The position numbers and the translations under genes were made by a program. A DNA stretch of 64,000 bases. Origin: Tenacibaculum sp. 190524A02b. GTDB lineage: Bacteria > Bacteroidota > Bacteroidia > Flavobacteriales > Flavobacteriaceae. Under the pieces are notes generated by a model. It did not search any database. It saw nothing but the letters and a program-made list of their open reading frames with translations, and was not told where the DNA came from. Positions within the stretch are counted from its first letter, which is position 1, and every line of letters starts with the position of its first letter. Of the stretch, positions 9,441 to 17,909 are shown piece after piece. Where the stretch lies: NCBI RefSeq assembly GCF_964036645.1, contig NZ_OZ038525.1:2980001-3044000 (forward strand), in the 5' to 3' direction.

Positions 9441-9953
9441 ATGATAAAAAAACTACTTTTACTAACTACACTTTGCCTCTTTATTATATCATGTGGGTCT
9501 TCTACGAAAGTGGCTTCCACTAAAACTAAAAAAACACGTTCACACTCTTCTTCTCAAAACCAAGAGGTAACTATTGCTGATAAAATTGTTTGGACTGCCG
9601 TAACTTATAAAGACACTCCTTATAAATATGGAGGGTTGACTAGGAAAGGCATGGATTGCTCTGGGTTAATTTACACTTCTTTTAAACAACGTAATATTGA
9701 CTTACCAAGGTCTTCACGATTAATGTACACAAAAGGCTACCCTATTTCTTTAAGACAGGTAAAAAGAGGGGACTTACTTTTTTTTAAAACTTCAAGAAAA
9801 AGCGGAAGTGTAAATCATGTAGGATTAGTTACTTCAGTAAAAAAAGGTGATGTACGTTTTATACACGCTACTAGCTCTAAAGGCGTTTTAGTAAGTTCTT
9901 TGCATGAAAAATACTGGAAACGTGCTTTTATTAAAGCTAAACGAGTTTTATAA
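9441..9953 (+). CDS. NlpC/P60 (C40) family peptidase, lipoprotein
   Basis: The protein has 170 residues with a lipobox ending at Cys18 (LFIISC). After a Ser/Lys-rich linker the C40 domain starts near residue 47. The expected catalytic residues are Cys73 (GMDCSGL), His126 (VNHVGLV) and His142 (FIHATSSKG). Such enzymes cut peptide bonds in peptidoglycan stem peptides, in the periplasm and anchored to a membrane. It follows lpxB by 3 bp. The gene immediately downstream is a clear paralogue. Confidence 0.93.
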   Translation: MIKKLLLLTTLCLFIISCGSSTKVASTKTKKTRSHSSSQNQEVTIADKIVWTAVTYKDTPYKYGGLTRKGMDCSGLIYTSFKQRNIDLPRSSRLMYTKGYPISLRQVKRGDLLFFKTSRKSGSVNHVGLVTSVKKGDVRFIHATSSKGVLVSSLHEKYWKRAFIKAKRVL

Positions 9954-9972
9954 AACCATACCGTTTACACCA

Positions 9973-10004
9973 TTTTTAAAAGTCTTTTTTTTGTTTTACA
10001 TTTA
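9973..10004 (+). promoter_or_regulatory. Promoter of second NlpC/P60 gene
   Basis: TTTT (9973-9976), a 20-bp spacer and TACATTTA (9997-10004) give near-consensus boxes ending 5 nt before the GTG start. The second paralogue therefore has its own start of transcription, probably leaderless. Confidence 0.45.
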
Positions 10005-10009
10005 GAATT

Positions 10010-10498
10010 GTGAAACGACAATTACTTCTTTTATTGTGTATTATTATATTTATTATCAATCGTTTTCTTAATACAGGACAGGAAAGGATTATAAAACCCG
10101 TACCACAAAATTCCTTGGTCACCAAAGTAATATCAATAGCTAAAAGTTATCAAGGAGTTCCTTATCGTGCTGGAGGCACAACCTCTCAAGGAATGGATTG
10201 TTCTGGTTTGGTTCAAACTTCTTTTAAAAAAATTGATGTACCCCTACCTCGTTCCTCTCAATCAATGAGTAATGAAGGTCAAAATGTACTATTAGAAAAT
10301 ATTAAAAAGGGTGATTTACTCTTTTTTAATATTAATAGATTAAAAGGAAAAATTAACCATGTTGGCTTGGTTACTTCAGTAAAAAACAATTCTATCATCT
10401 TTATTCACTCTACTACTTCAAAAGGTGTAATCACTAATTCTTTGGATGACAATTATTGGAAAAAAGCCTTTGTAAAAGCTCGGAGAGTTTTAAAATAA
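10010..10498 (+). CDS. NlpC/P60 (C40) family peptidase, second copy
   Basis: The gene starts with GTG. The 162-residue product has a hydrophobic N-terminal segment (about 4-20) that works as a signal or anchor but has no lipobox. The C40 triad is Cys64 (GMDCSGL), His117 (INHVGLV) and His133 (FIHSTTSKG). It shares PLPRSS, KKGDLLFF, NHVGLVTSVK and a YWKKAFVKARRVL end with the upstream protein, so the pair arose by tandem duplication. Loss of the lipid anchor suggests a different location from its sister. Confidence 0.92.
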   Translation: MKRQLLLLLCIIIFIINRFLNTGQERIIKPVPQNSLVTKVISIAKSYQGVPYRAGGTTSQGMDCSGLVQTSFKKIDVPLPRSSQSMSNEGQNVLLENIKKGDLLFFNINRLKGKINHVGLVTSVKNNSIIFIHSTTSKGVITNSLDDNYWKKAFVKARRVLK

Positions 10499-10543
10499 TA
10501 CTTACCTTTTACCCTGTCTAATTAATAATTAATTCCCCAAATT

Positions 10544-11665
10544 ATGAGAAAACTTTTACTTTTCTTCCTTTGCGCTATTCCTTTAACTTTAAGTTCTCAA
10601 ACTGTTACTTTTAACGATTCAAACTTTAAATCGTCACTAGTAGCTAACTCTCAAATTAACACTAATAATGATAGTGAAATACAAGTATCAGAAGCAAATG
10701 CTTTTAGTGGAAGTATTGATGTTTCAAACAAAAACATTTCTGATTTAACTGGAATTGAATTTTTCACTAACGCTATTAGTTTAGCTTGTTACAGCAATCA
10801 ACTTACCAGTCTTGACTTAAGCAAAAACACTAAACTTCAATATCTCTATTGTTATAGTAACCAACTCACCTCAATAGATGTTACTAAGAATACAGGACTA
10901 GTTACTTTCTATTGTTACAACAATGATTTAACTTCAATAGATATTAGTAACAACCTATCATTAAAATATTTTGATTGTAGCTCTAATAATATTACTACGT
11001 TAGACGTAAGCAAGAACACTAGTTTATCTAAAATATATTGTCATACTAATAAATTATCAGAAATTGATGTTACCAACAACAGTAAACTTAGCTTGTTTTT
11101 CTGTTACAATAACTTTCAAATTTCTTCATTGGACGTTAGTCAAAATCCTGAATTGACTAATTTTGGTTGTGGTGGTAATAAACTTACTAGCTTAGATTTG
11201 AGTAATTGTCCTAAATTAACAAAACTTTATTGCGCTGTTAATAATCTTACATCACTAAACATTGCTAATGGGAATAACACTAACTTTCAAGAAATTGAAG
11301 CCAATGCTAATAACTCGTTAAGCTGTATTAATGTTGATAACTCATCATACAGTACTAGTAATTGGACTGGAGCCTTATTTAAATTTGACAGTGTTTCAAA
11401 CTTTAGTGAAAGTTGTACTGCTAACATTAATGAATATAACTTATCACGTATAAAAACATATCCAATTCCATTTAAAAATGAATTAAAAATTGACATTAAC
11501 AAAGACCAACTTCAAAAGTTATCTTTAATAGATACTTCAGGAAAAGTAGTCATGTCAAAAAACAACACGAACACTATTGATACTTCAGTTTTATCAAAAG
11601 GGGTTTATACCTTAGTTCTGCGAACAAAGACTAGTTTTTCTTCGCAAAAAGTTATTAAAATGTAA
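10544..11665 (+). CDS. Leucine-rich-repeat protein with type IX secretion sorting domain
   Basis: The 373-residue protein has a signal peptide (1-19, ending SSQ). It then has about nine LRRs of 20-21 residues (about 65-265) of the form LxxLxCxxNxLTSLDVSxN, each with a Cys at the same place. The C-terminal 80 residues (from SRIKTYPIPFKNELKI) form a type A T9SS sorting domain ending in KGVYTLVL and KVIKM. The protein should be exported across the outer membrane, its tail removed, and attached to or released from the surface. Surface LRR proteins often mediate adhesion; no partner is visible nearby. A good terminator follows. Confidence 0.93.
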   Translation: MRKLLLFFLCAIPLTLSSQTVTFNDSNFKSSLVANSQINTNNDSEIQVSEANAFSGSIDVSNKNISDLTGIEFFTNAISLACYSNQLTSLDLSKNTKLQYLYCYSNQLTSIDVTKNTGLVTFYCYNNDLTSIDISNNLSLKYFDCSSNNITTLDVSKNTSLSKIYCHTNKLSEIDVTNNSKLSLFFCYNNFQISSLDVSQNPELTNFGCGGNKLTSLDLSNCPKLTKLYCAVNNLTSLNIANGNNTNFQEIEANANNSLSCINVDNSSYSTSNWTGALFKFDSVSNFSESCTANINEYNLSRIKTYPIPFKNELKIDINKDQLQKLSLIDTSGKVVMSKNNTNTIDTSVLSKGVYTLVLRTKTSFSSQKVIKM

Positions 11666-11673
11666 AAAACATG

Positions 11674-11705
11674 AAAGAGTTACTTAAATAGTAGCTCTTT
11701 TTTTT
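11674..11705 (+). terminator. Terminator of the LRR protein gene
   Basis: AAAGAGTTAC (11674-11683) and GTAGCTCTTT (11691-11700) pair with one G-U wobble around a 7-nt loop, followed by more Ts. It lies 9 bp past the stop codon. Confidence 0.88.
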
Positions 11706-11798
11706 ATCTAGAATTCAAGATTAACTTATTAAAATAGTACTAGAGATTTAACGTTTTTTAAAAAGCTAAAAACCTTAGTATAATTATATTTGACTTAA

Positions 11799-11850
11799 TG
11801 AAGTGGTTTAAACTTTTTTCAATTGCAGCAAAAAAGTTTAAACCACTTCA
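11799..11850. repeat. 21-bp perfect inverted repeat with 10-nt loop
   Basis: The left arm 11799-11819 and right arm 11830-11850 are perfect reverse complements (TGAAGTGG... on the left). The stem contains GTTTAAAC and ends in six T/A pairs at the loop. The U-run lies inside the stem rather than after it, so it is not a normal terminator. It may be a fused pair of insertion-sequence ends, a MITE remnant or an operator. No transposase gene is present here. Confidence 0.85.
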
Positions 11851-11878
11851 ATACCTAATATTTTAAATACAAGCTCCG

Positions 11879-12337
11879 ATGCAATTAACTACTGAGATTA
11901 AAAAAGCTATAGACCAAAGCGTTTTGTGTTGGTTGGCTACTGTTTCAAAAGAAGGAATCCCTAATGTTTCACCAAAAGAAGTTTTTAACTACTTTGAAAA
12001 TAATAGTATTATTGTAGCTAATATAGCTTCTCCACAAACAATTAAAAACATTAAGTACAATACTTCTATTTGTATTAGCTTTATCGATATTTTAGTTCAA
12101 AAAGGATTTCAAATTAAGGGAAAAGCAACTCTTGTTGACAGCTCTAATTCAGATTTTGAAGTTATGGAAAAAGTATTACTTAAAATAACGGAAGGTAAAT
12201 TTCCTTTTAAAAGTATTACACATATTACTATAGAAAAAGTAAAACCCATTATTGCTCCGAAATACATTTTATATCCTGATACCACAGAAGAAGAACAAAT
12301 TAGTAGCGCTTTAAACACCTATGGATTTAACCAATAA
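11879..12337 (+). CDS. Pyridoxamine 5'-phosphate oxidase-like flavin-binding protein
   Basis: The 152-residue protein has the split-barrel opening typical of the family: CWLATVSKEGIPNVSPKEVFNY (about 17-38), IIVANIASPQTIKNIKYN and FQIKGKATLVD. Members bind FMN or F420 and reduce or sense small substrates. True PNPOx activity is not implied. It stands alone, 28 bp after the large inverted repeat and convergent with obgE, from which a bidirectional terminator separates it. Confidence 0.85.
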   Translation: MQLTTEIKKAIDQSVLCWLATVSKEGIPNVSPKEVFNYFENNSIIVANIASPQTIKNIKYNTSICISFIDILVQKGFQIKGKATLVDSSNSDFEVMEKVLLKITEGKFPFKSITHITIEKVKPIIAPKYILYPDTTEEEQISSALNTYGFNQ

Positions 12338-12365
12338 TAAAAACACAAAATTCTAGAATAAAAAT

Positions 12366-12397
12366 AAAAGCTCGTTATCATAAGACAACGAGCTTTT
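12366..12397. terminator. Bidirectional terminator between PNPOx-like gene and obgE
   Basis: AAAAGCTCGTT (12366-12376) pairs with AACGAGCTTTT (12387-12397) around a 10-nt loop, with T-runs in both directions. Confidence 0.88.
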
Positions 12398-12403
12398 TAC
12401 TTT

Positions 12404-13393
12404 CTAATTTAGCATTTGCCAAATTTTATCTTTTAATTTCATAAGTCCTGTTTGAGCAACTGAAGAGATAAAAACCGAATCGACATCTTCTGGTAGTTCC
12501 TGCATTATTTCTTCTTGCAACTCCTCATCTAACATATCAGATTTAGAAACCGCTAACAAGCGCTGTTTATCTAGCAGCTCTGGGTTATGCTTACGAAGTT
12601 CATTTAACAAGATTTCATATTCCTTTTTTATGTCATCACTATCTGCTGCTACTAAAAACAGCAACACTGAATTACGCTCTATATGCCGTAAAAAATAATG
12701 CCCTAAACCTTTTCCTTCTGAAGCGCCTTCAATAATCCCAGGAATATCTGCCATCACAAAACTTTGGTGATTTCTATATTCTACAATTCCTAAGTTAGGT
12801 TTTAAAGTTGTAAAAGCATAGTCTGCTATTTTGGGTTTTGCCGCCGTAATAACAGATAATAAAGTTGACTTTCCAGCATTTGGAAAACCTACTAAACCTA
12901 CATCTGCAAGAATCTTAAGCTCAATTCTGTACCAACCTTCTTGTCCTTCTATTCCTTGTTGGGCGTATCTAGGTGTTTGATTGGTAGAAGACTTAAAGTG
13001 CCAATTACCTCTTCCTCCTTTTCCTCCTTCTAATAAAACAACATCCTCCCCATCTTCTGTAACCTCAAACAATACCTCATCAGTATCAGCATCTCTAAAA
13101 ATAGTTCCTAAAGGCACAGGGATTACAACATCACTTCCATCACTTCCTGTACTTCTACTACTTCCACCATCTCCACCATGTTCTGCTTTAAAATGACGTT
13201 TAAACTTTAAATGAAAAAGTGTCCACATAGTCTTATCTCCACGCACAATTACGTGTCCACCTCTTCCTCCATCACCGCCATCTGGTCCTCCTTTAGCCAC
13301 AAACTTTTCTCTGTGTAAGTGCGCAGAACCTCTTCCTCCTTTTCCAGAAGAAGCGTATATTTTTATGTAATCGACAAAATTTCCTTCAGTCAT
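12404..13393 (-). CDS. obgE: GTPase ObgE/CgtA
   Basis: Obg is a slow GTPase bound to the 50S ribosomal subunit, acting in late ribosome assembly and stress signalling. The Gly-rich Obg fold fills residues 1-158. The G domain has GFPNAGKST (169-177), [16 protein letters not shown] near 217-232 and SKSDM for guanine recognition. At 329 residues it lacks the C-terminal OCT domain of some Gram-positive homologues. It lies 95 bp downstream of hpt-adk on the same strand and is probably in the same transcription unit. Confidence 0.97.
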   Translation of the reverse strand: MTEGNFVDYIKIYASSGKGGRGSAHLHREKFVAKGGPDGGDGGRGGHVIVRGDKTMWTLFHLKFKRHFKAEHGGDGGSSRSTGSDGSDVVIPVPLGTIFRDADTDEVLFEVTEDGEDVVLLEGGKGGRGNWHFKSSTNQTPRYAQQGIEGQEGWYRIELKILADVGLVGFPNAGKSTLLSVITAAKPKIADYAFTTLKPNLGIVEYRNHQSFVMADIPGIIEGASEGKGLGHYFLRHIERNSVLLFLVAADSDDIKKEYEILLNELRKHNPELLDKQRLLAVSKSDMLDEELQEEIMQELPEDVDSVFISSVAQTGLMKLKDKIWQMLN

Positions 13394-13441
13394 TTTTTCG
13401 TTTTTTCAACTAACACGGACTTAATTTCCGTATTTAGTTAG

Positions 13442-13466
13442 GTTTCGACTCCACTCAACCTGACAA
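13442..13466. repeat. Possible flavobacterial extragenic repeat
   Basis: The spacer between obgE and hpt-adk contains GTTTCGACTCCACTCAACC followed by TGACA. From memory, close variants of this motif recur between genes in many flavobacterial genomes. Only one good copy is seen here, with a weaker relative near 21588-21620. Confidence 0.4.
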
Positions 13467-13488
13467 TAGCAGAGAGTTGAATTCTTAT

Positions 13489-14607
13489 TTATAATGTATC
13501 AAATACGTTTGATAAACGCTCTGTAATTTCTTCAATAGTTCCTACACCATCTACCCCATAATAATGTCCTTTTTCTTCGTAGAAATGTCTAAGGATAGCC
13601 GTTTTAGTATTGTACTCATTAAAACGATTTCTAATTTTTTCTTCGTCCGTATCATCTGTTCTTCCACTAGTTTCTCCTCTCTTTAAAATACGTTGCACTA
13701 ATAAATCTTCTGGCACTTCTAAAGCAACCATTCCATTAATTTGTGCTCCTTTTTCTTCTAAGAAAACCTCTAAAGCTTCCGCCTGAGATTCTGTACGTGG
13801 GAAACCATCAAAAATAAATCCTTTTGCTTCTTGGTTTTTCTCTACCTCAGCTTTTAGCATATTAATAGTTACCTCATCTGGCACTAAATCTCCAGCATCG
13901 ATATACTTTTTAGCTAATACTCCTAAATCTGTTTCATTTTTAATATTGTAACGGAATACATCTCCTGTAGAAATATGTACTAAATCATATTTATCTTTTA
14001 AAATAGTAGCTTGTGTTCCTTTTCCGGCACCTGGAGGGCCAAATAATACAATGTTTTTCATTTTGGGTTGTGTTGTTAATTGATAAACAGCAGGCAAATT
14101 TCTTCCATAACCATTATAATCTAAACCATAGCCAACGATAAAAGCGTCAGTAATATTTTTACCAACATAATCAATGGGTAGTTCTTTCTTATAAACATCT
14201 GGCTTAAAGAAAAGTGTTGCTATTTTTAATTCTTTTAAATTTTTATTTTGAAATATTTCGTAGATTTCTTGTAACGTAGTACCTGTATCAATTACATCTT
14301 CTAAAATAATTACAGTACGCCCAGTTAAATCTTCATTAATTCCTATTAGCTTTTTTACAGACTCAGAAGAATTGGTTCCTTCATATGAAGCCAATTTTAC
14401 AAATGAAATTTCACAATCTCCTTCAAATTCTCTTAAAAAATCAGCAGCAAAAACAAAACAACCATTAAGAATACCTACAAATAAAGGTACTTCTCCTTCA
14501 GGTAAATCATTTTTTACTTCTTTTACTAATTCTTTAACAATAGTTGCTATTTCGTTTTTTGAAACGAATTCTTTAAAATATAAATCGTGAAGTTTAATTG
14601 TGTTCAT
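13489..14607 (-). CDS. Fused hypoxanthine phosphoribosyltransferase - adenylate kinase
   Basis: One 372-residue frame joins two purine enzymes. Residues 1-178 form an HPRT: the PRPP loop is ILEDVIDTGTT (101-111), with KLASYEG near 71-77 and FIVGYGLDYNGYGRNLPAVY near 156-175. It salvages hypoxanthine and guanine with PRPP. Residues 183-372 form a short-type adenylate kinase with GPPGAGKGT (190-198), STGDVFR, FDGFPRT and a LID without the zinc insert. It interconverts AMP, ADP and ATP. Met183 could be a second internal start. The frame is unbroken, so the fusion is real. It is first in a likely operon with obgE. Confidence 0.95.
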   Translation of the reverse strand: MNTIKLHDLYFKEFVSKNEIATIVKELVKEVKNDLPEGEVPLFVGILNGCFVFAADFLREFEGDCEISFVKLASYEGTNSSESVKKLIGINEDLTGRTVIILEDVIDTGTTLQEIYEIFQNKNLKELKIATLFFKPDVYKKELPIDYVGKNITDAFIVGYGLDYNGYGRNLPAVYQLTTQPKMKNIVLFGPPGAGKGTQATILKDKYDLVHISTGDVFRYNIKNETDLGVLAKKYIDAGDLVPDEVTINMLKAEVEKNQEAKGFIFDGFPRTESQAEALEVFLEEKGAQINGMVALEVPEDLLVQRILKRGETSGRTDDTDEEKIRNRFNEYNTKTAILRHFYEEKGHYYGVDGVGTIEEITERLSNVFDTL

Positions 14608-14614
14608 AAGACTG

Positions 14615-14646
14615 CAAAGATAGGTGCTTGGTATTAAATGAAAAAA
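14615..14646 (-). promoter_or_regulatory. Promoter of hpt-adk
   Basis: On the minus strand, TATCTTTG (14622-14615) is a full -7 match 8 bp upstream of the ATG. TTTT (14646-14643) at a 20-bp spacing serves as a weak -33 and overlaps the secDF terminator T-run. Confidence 0.6.
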
Positions 14647-14672
14647 CCGTTTTGAACTTATTCAAAACGGTT
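14639..14672 (-). terminator. Terminator of secDF
   Basis: AACCGTTTTGAA and its complement (14645-14656 and 14661-14672) form a perfect 12-bp stem with a 4-nt loop. On the minus strand Ts follow directly. Confidence 0.9.
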
Positions 14673-14693
14673 CTTATTTTCTCTTGTTATAAT

Positions 14694-17600
14694 CTATTCT
14701 TTAATTTCTTTTTTCTTTTTAGCTACATCAAACATAATTGGTGTTGCTACGAATAAAGAAGAATATGTTCCCACGACTACCCCAACAATTAAGGCAAACA
14801 TGAATCCTTTAATACTATCTCCTCCAAAGAAGAAAATAGCTAACATTACTAATAACGTAGTTAACGATGTATTTATCGTTCTTCCTAAGGTACTACTTAA
14901 TGCTTTATCTACTAAATTAGCTGTAAATGAATTACTATTATTAGCATACTCTCTAATTCTATCAAAAATTACCACGGTATCATTCAACGAGTATCCAACT
15001 ACCGTTAGAATTGCTGCTATAAATGACTGCCCAATTTCCATATCAAATGGCATGAATTTGTATAATAAAGAGAATACTCCTAATACTACTAATACATCAT
15101 GGAATACCGCAGCTACGGCTCCAATAGAGAACGCTACTTTTCTAAAACGTAATAAGATGTATAAGAATACAACGATTAACGATCCGATTACCGCTAATAA
15201 TGCCGCATTTTTAATATCATCTGCAATGGTAGGCTCTACTTTCATATAACTCATAATCCCATTTCCAGCTTTTTCAAATCCTGGTTTGAAATTCTCATAA
15301 GAAGTATCTCCTAAATACGTTTTTAAACCTTTGTATAAAGCACTTTGTACTTCTTCGTCTACTTGCCTACCTTCTTCGTCTATTTTATAAACGGTAGTAA
15401 TCTTTAATTGGTTATCTGCTCCATATGTTTTTACTTCTGGTGCAGTTCCAAAAGCATCTTTTAAAGTAGCAGCCACTTCATTAGCTTTCATTGCCTTGTC
15501 AAAACGTACTACATACGAACGACCTCCTTTAAAATCTACTCCTTGCTTTAAACCTAAGGTTAACATAGATACTAAACCAACAGCAATAAAGAATCCTGAA
15601 ACAATGTATGCTAACTTACGCTTCTTTAAGAAATCGAAGCTAATATTCTTAAACCAGTTTTTAGAAATATTTGTATTGAATGTTAAATCAGTTCCCTTAG
15701 TTACCGCTCCATCAATAAATAAACGAGTAATGAATACTGCTGTAAACAATGATGTTATAATACCAATCATTAATGTTAAAGCGAAACCTTTTATAGGTCC
15801 AGTTCCAAAAGAGTATAAAATAACCCCTGTTAATAAGGTAGTAATATTTGCATCAATAATGGCAGATAAAGCTCCTTTAATACTAAATCCTTCATCTACT
15901 GATTCATCTAAACTCTTTCCTCCAAATAATCCTTCTTTAATTCTTTCGAAGATAATTACGTTCGCATCCACGGACATACCAATGGTTAAGATAATACCTG
16001 CAATACCTGGTAAAGTTAATACCGAATTAAACGATGCTAATACTCCAAAAATAAATAAGATGTTTACTAATAAAGCTACGTTTGCATATAAACCTGCTTT
16101 ACCATAATATAATACCATCCATGCTAATACCAAGATAATTGCTAAAGCAAATGACCACATACTTGCATTAATAGATTCTTTACCTAAAGATGGACCAACT
16201 ATTTCTGATTGAATAATACGAGCTGGCGCTGGTAACTTCCCTGCTTTTAATACTGTTGCAATATCTTGTGCTTCATTTACGGTCATTTGTCCACCAGAAA
16301 TCTGTGTACTTCCTCCAGTAATCGCTCCATTAACAACAGGTGCAGTATATACATAATCATCTAAAACAACTGCAACAAACTTACCTACGTTTTCGCTAGT
16401 CATTTTAGCCCATTTTTTAGTACCATTTCCATTCATCATCATAGATACTACAGGCTTGCTTAATTGATCATAATCTTGTTTAGCATCTGCTATTACATCT
16501 CCTTCAATAGGTGCTTCACCTTTTCTGTTAGATTTGATTGCGTATAAACTAATAATAGCTGCATTGTCATCATCAGCTTCAGCACCTTCTGCTTTTTCTG
16601 GAGTGAATGGCTTGTAATCCCATAAGAATTTTACATAACGTAAATTGTTAGGTAATAATGCTCTTACTTCTTTATTTCTTAATAAGCTATTTACTTTTGC
16701 CGTATCCTGAACCTTAGCAAATCCTACTACAGAACTTACTTGTTGTTGGTTAGGACTTAAATAGCTAAATAACATTTTTTGATCTTGTACTTTAGTTGAA
16801 TCTTTAGACTCTCCTAATAAATCATCAATGCTATCTCCTTTTTTAGTTGAATCTACAGCTTTTTCAGTGCTCTCAGCAGTTTTGTCTTTCAATAACTCAA
16901 TAGACTTTCCATTAGCTTGTGCTAAGAAAGGAATTACATCAGCATTAGTAAATACTTCCCAAAACTGTAATTCTGCTGTACTTTGTAATAATTTTTGAAC
17001 ACGTTCAATGTCTCTAGCTCCTGGTAATTCAACTTGAATTCTTCCTGAGGTTCCAATACGTTGGATACTTGGTTGTACCACACCGAATTTATCAATACGG
17101 CTACGTAATACTTCAAATGCAGTGTTTATAGAGGTGTTGATTTCTTCTTGTAAAGTCGATTTTACTTGCTCGTTAGTTTTGTTAAAGTCGATTTTATCAC
17201 GTAACGATTTAGTTCCAAATATACTTGGATCACTCAACTTAACTTTACCTTCCGATAATTCAACGAAATTGCTATAAAATAAATCTAAATAATTGTCTTG
17301 ACTATCTTTCTGATCCTCATCAGCTTTTGCTAACGCTTTAGTAAAAACTGTATTTTTAGAATCGTTAGATAATCCAATCAAGATATCTTTTACAGATACT
17401 TGTAAAATTGCATTAATACCACCTTTTAAATCTAATCCAAGGTTCATTTCCTTGTCTCGGATATCATTATAGGTGTATTTGGCAACTCCTAAATTTACTA
17501 CTTCTTTATTTGCGACACTATCTAAGTACCTTCTTTCGAATGTAGCTAACGCTCTACCGTTATTGTCTGATACATTTTCTTTGGCAAACTTTTCAGCATT

Positions 17601-17699
17601 ACTTTCTACTTTGTTTGCAAAAAATGTAAACGACAGCTGGTAAATACTCACCAATCCAAAAAGGACCGCAAATAATTTAATAAGACCTTTGTTTTGCAT
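14694..17699 (-). CDS. secDF: Protein translocase subunit SecDF (fused SecD and SecF)
   Basis: SecD and SecF use the proton gradient to help complete preprotein export through SecYEG in the inner membrane. Here both are one 1001-residue chain. The SecD part (about 1-640) has an N-terminal helix, a large periplasmic P1 region and the signature GMSVDANVIIFERIKEG. The SecF part (about 660-1000) has GVDFKGGRSYVVRF and GYSLNDTVVIFDRIREY. About twelve hydrophobic helices are evident. A consensus promoter sits just upstream and a strong terminator downstream, so it is monocistronic. Confidence 0.97.
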   Translation of the reverse strand: MQNKGLIKLFAVLFGLVSIYQLSFTFFANKVESNAEKFAKENVSDNNGRALATFERRYLDSVANKEVVNLGVAKYTYNDIRDKEMNLGLDLKGGINAILQVSVKDILIGLSNDSKNTVFTKALAKADEDQKDSQDNYLDLFYSNFVELSEGKVKLSDPSIFGTKSLRDKIDFNKTNEQVKSTLQEEINTSINTAFEVLRSRIDKFGVVQPSIQRIGTSGRIQVELPGARDIERVQKLLQSTAELQFWEVFTNADVIPFLAQANGKSIELLKDKTAESTEKAVDSTKKGDSIDDLLGESKDSTKVQDQKMLFSYLSPNQQQVSSVVGFAKVQDTAKVNSLLRNKEVRALLPNNLRYVKFLWDYKPFTPEKAEGAEADDDNAAIISLYAIKSNRKGEAPIEGDVIADAKQDYDQLSKPVVSMMMNGNGTKKWAKMTSENVGKFVAVVLDDYVYTAPVVNGAITGGSTQISGGQMTVNEAQDIATVLKAGKLPAPARIIQSEIVGPSLGKESINASMWSFALAIILVLAWMVLYYGKAGLYANVALLVNILFIFGVLASFNSVLTLPGIAGIILTIGMSVDANVIIFERIKEGLFGGKSLDESVDEGFSIKGALSAIIDANITTLLTGVILYSFGTGPIKGFALTLMIGIITSLFTAVFITRLFIDGAVTKGTDLTFNTNISKNWFKNISFDFLKKRKLAYIVSGFFIAVGLVSMLTLGLKQGVDFKGGRSYVVRFDKAMKANEVAATLKDAFGTAPEVKTYGADNQLKITTVYKIDEEGRQVDEEVQSALYKGLKTYLGDTSYENFKPGFEKAGNGIMSYMKVEPTIADDIKNAALLAVIGSLIVVFLYILLRFRKVAFSIGAVAAVFHDVLVVLGVFSLLYKFMPFDMEIGQSFIAAILTVVGYSLNDTVVIFDRIREYANNSNSFTANLVDKALSSTLGRTINTSLTTLLVMLAIFFFGGDSIKGFMFALIVGVVVGTYSSLFVATPIMFDVAKKKKEIKE

Positions 17700-17737
17700 T
17701 TTTTAATAATTTAAAATCGACTTTATTTTTAAACGCG

Positions 17738-17769
17738 CAAATATAGTATTTCAAAAAAGATTTGGCAAT
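17738..17769 (-). promoter_or_regulatory. Promoter of secDF
   Basis: On the minus strand, ATTG (17769-17766), a 20-bp spacer and TATATTTG (17745-17738) fit the Bacteroidetes consensus with one -33 mismatch. The leader would be about 35 nt. Confidence 0.65.
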
Positions 17770-17909
17770 TCTTTTGGTATATTTATACCATTAGCAGGGA
17801 TTTAACGAAGATTTGACAGCATTTTTACACAGCCAAACTTTTTATATTATGTATATTTACATGCTTTTTTAAGCACAGCAAACAACTCTAACAACTTATA
17901 CATATAATA

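Noticed and set aside
10780..11280. Tandem DNA repeats as a CRISPR array
   Set aside because: The periodicity of about 63 bp comes from LRR codons inside a gene; the units are diverged and there are no spacers.
15496..16107. A 203-residue open frame on the + strand inside secDF
   Set aside because: It is antisense to conserved SecDF coding sequence, has no family features and is a shadow of AT-rich codons.
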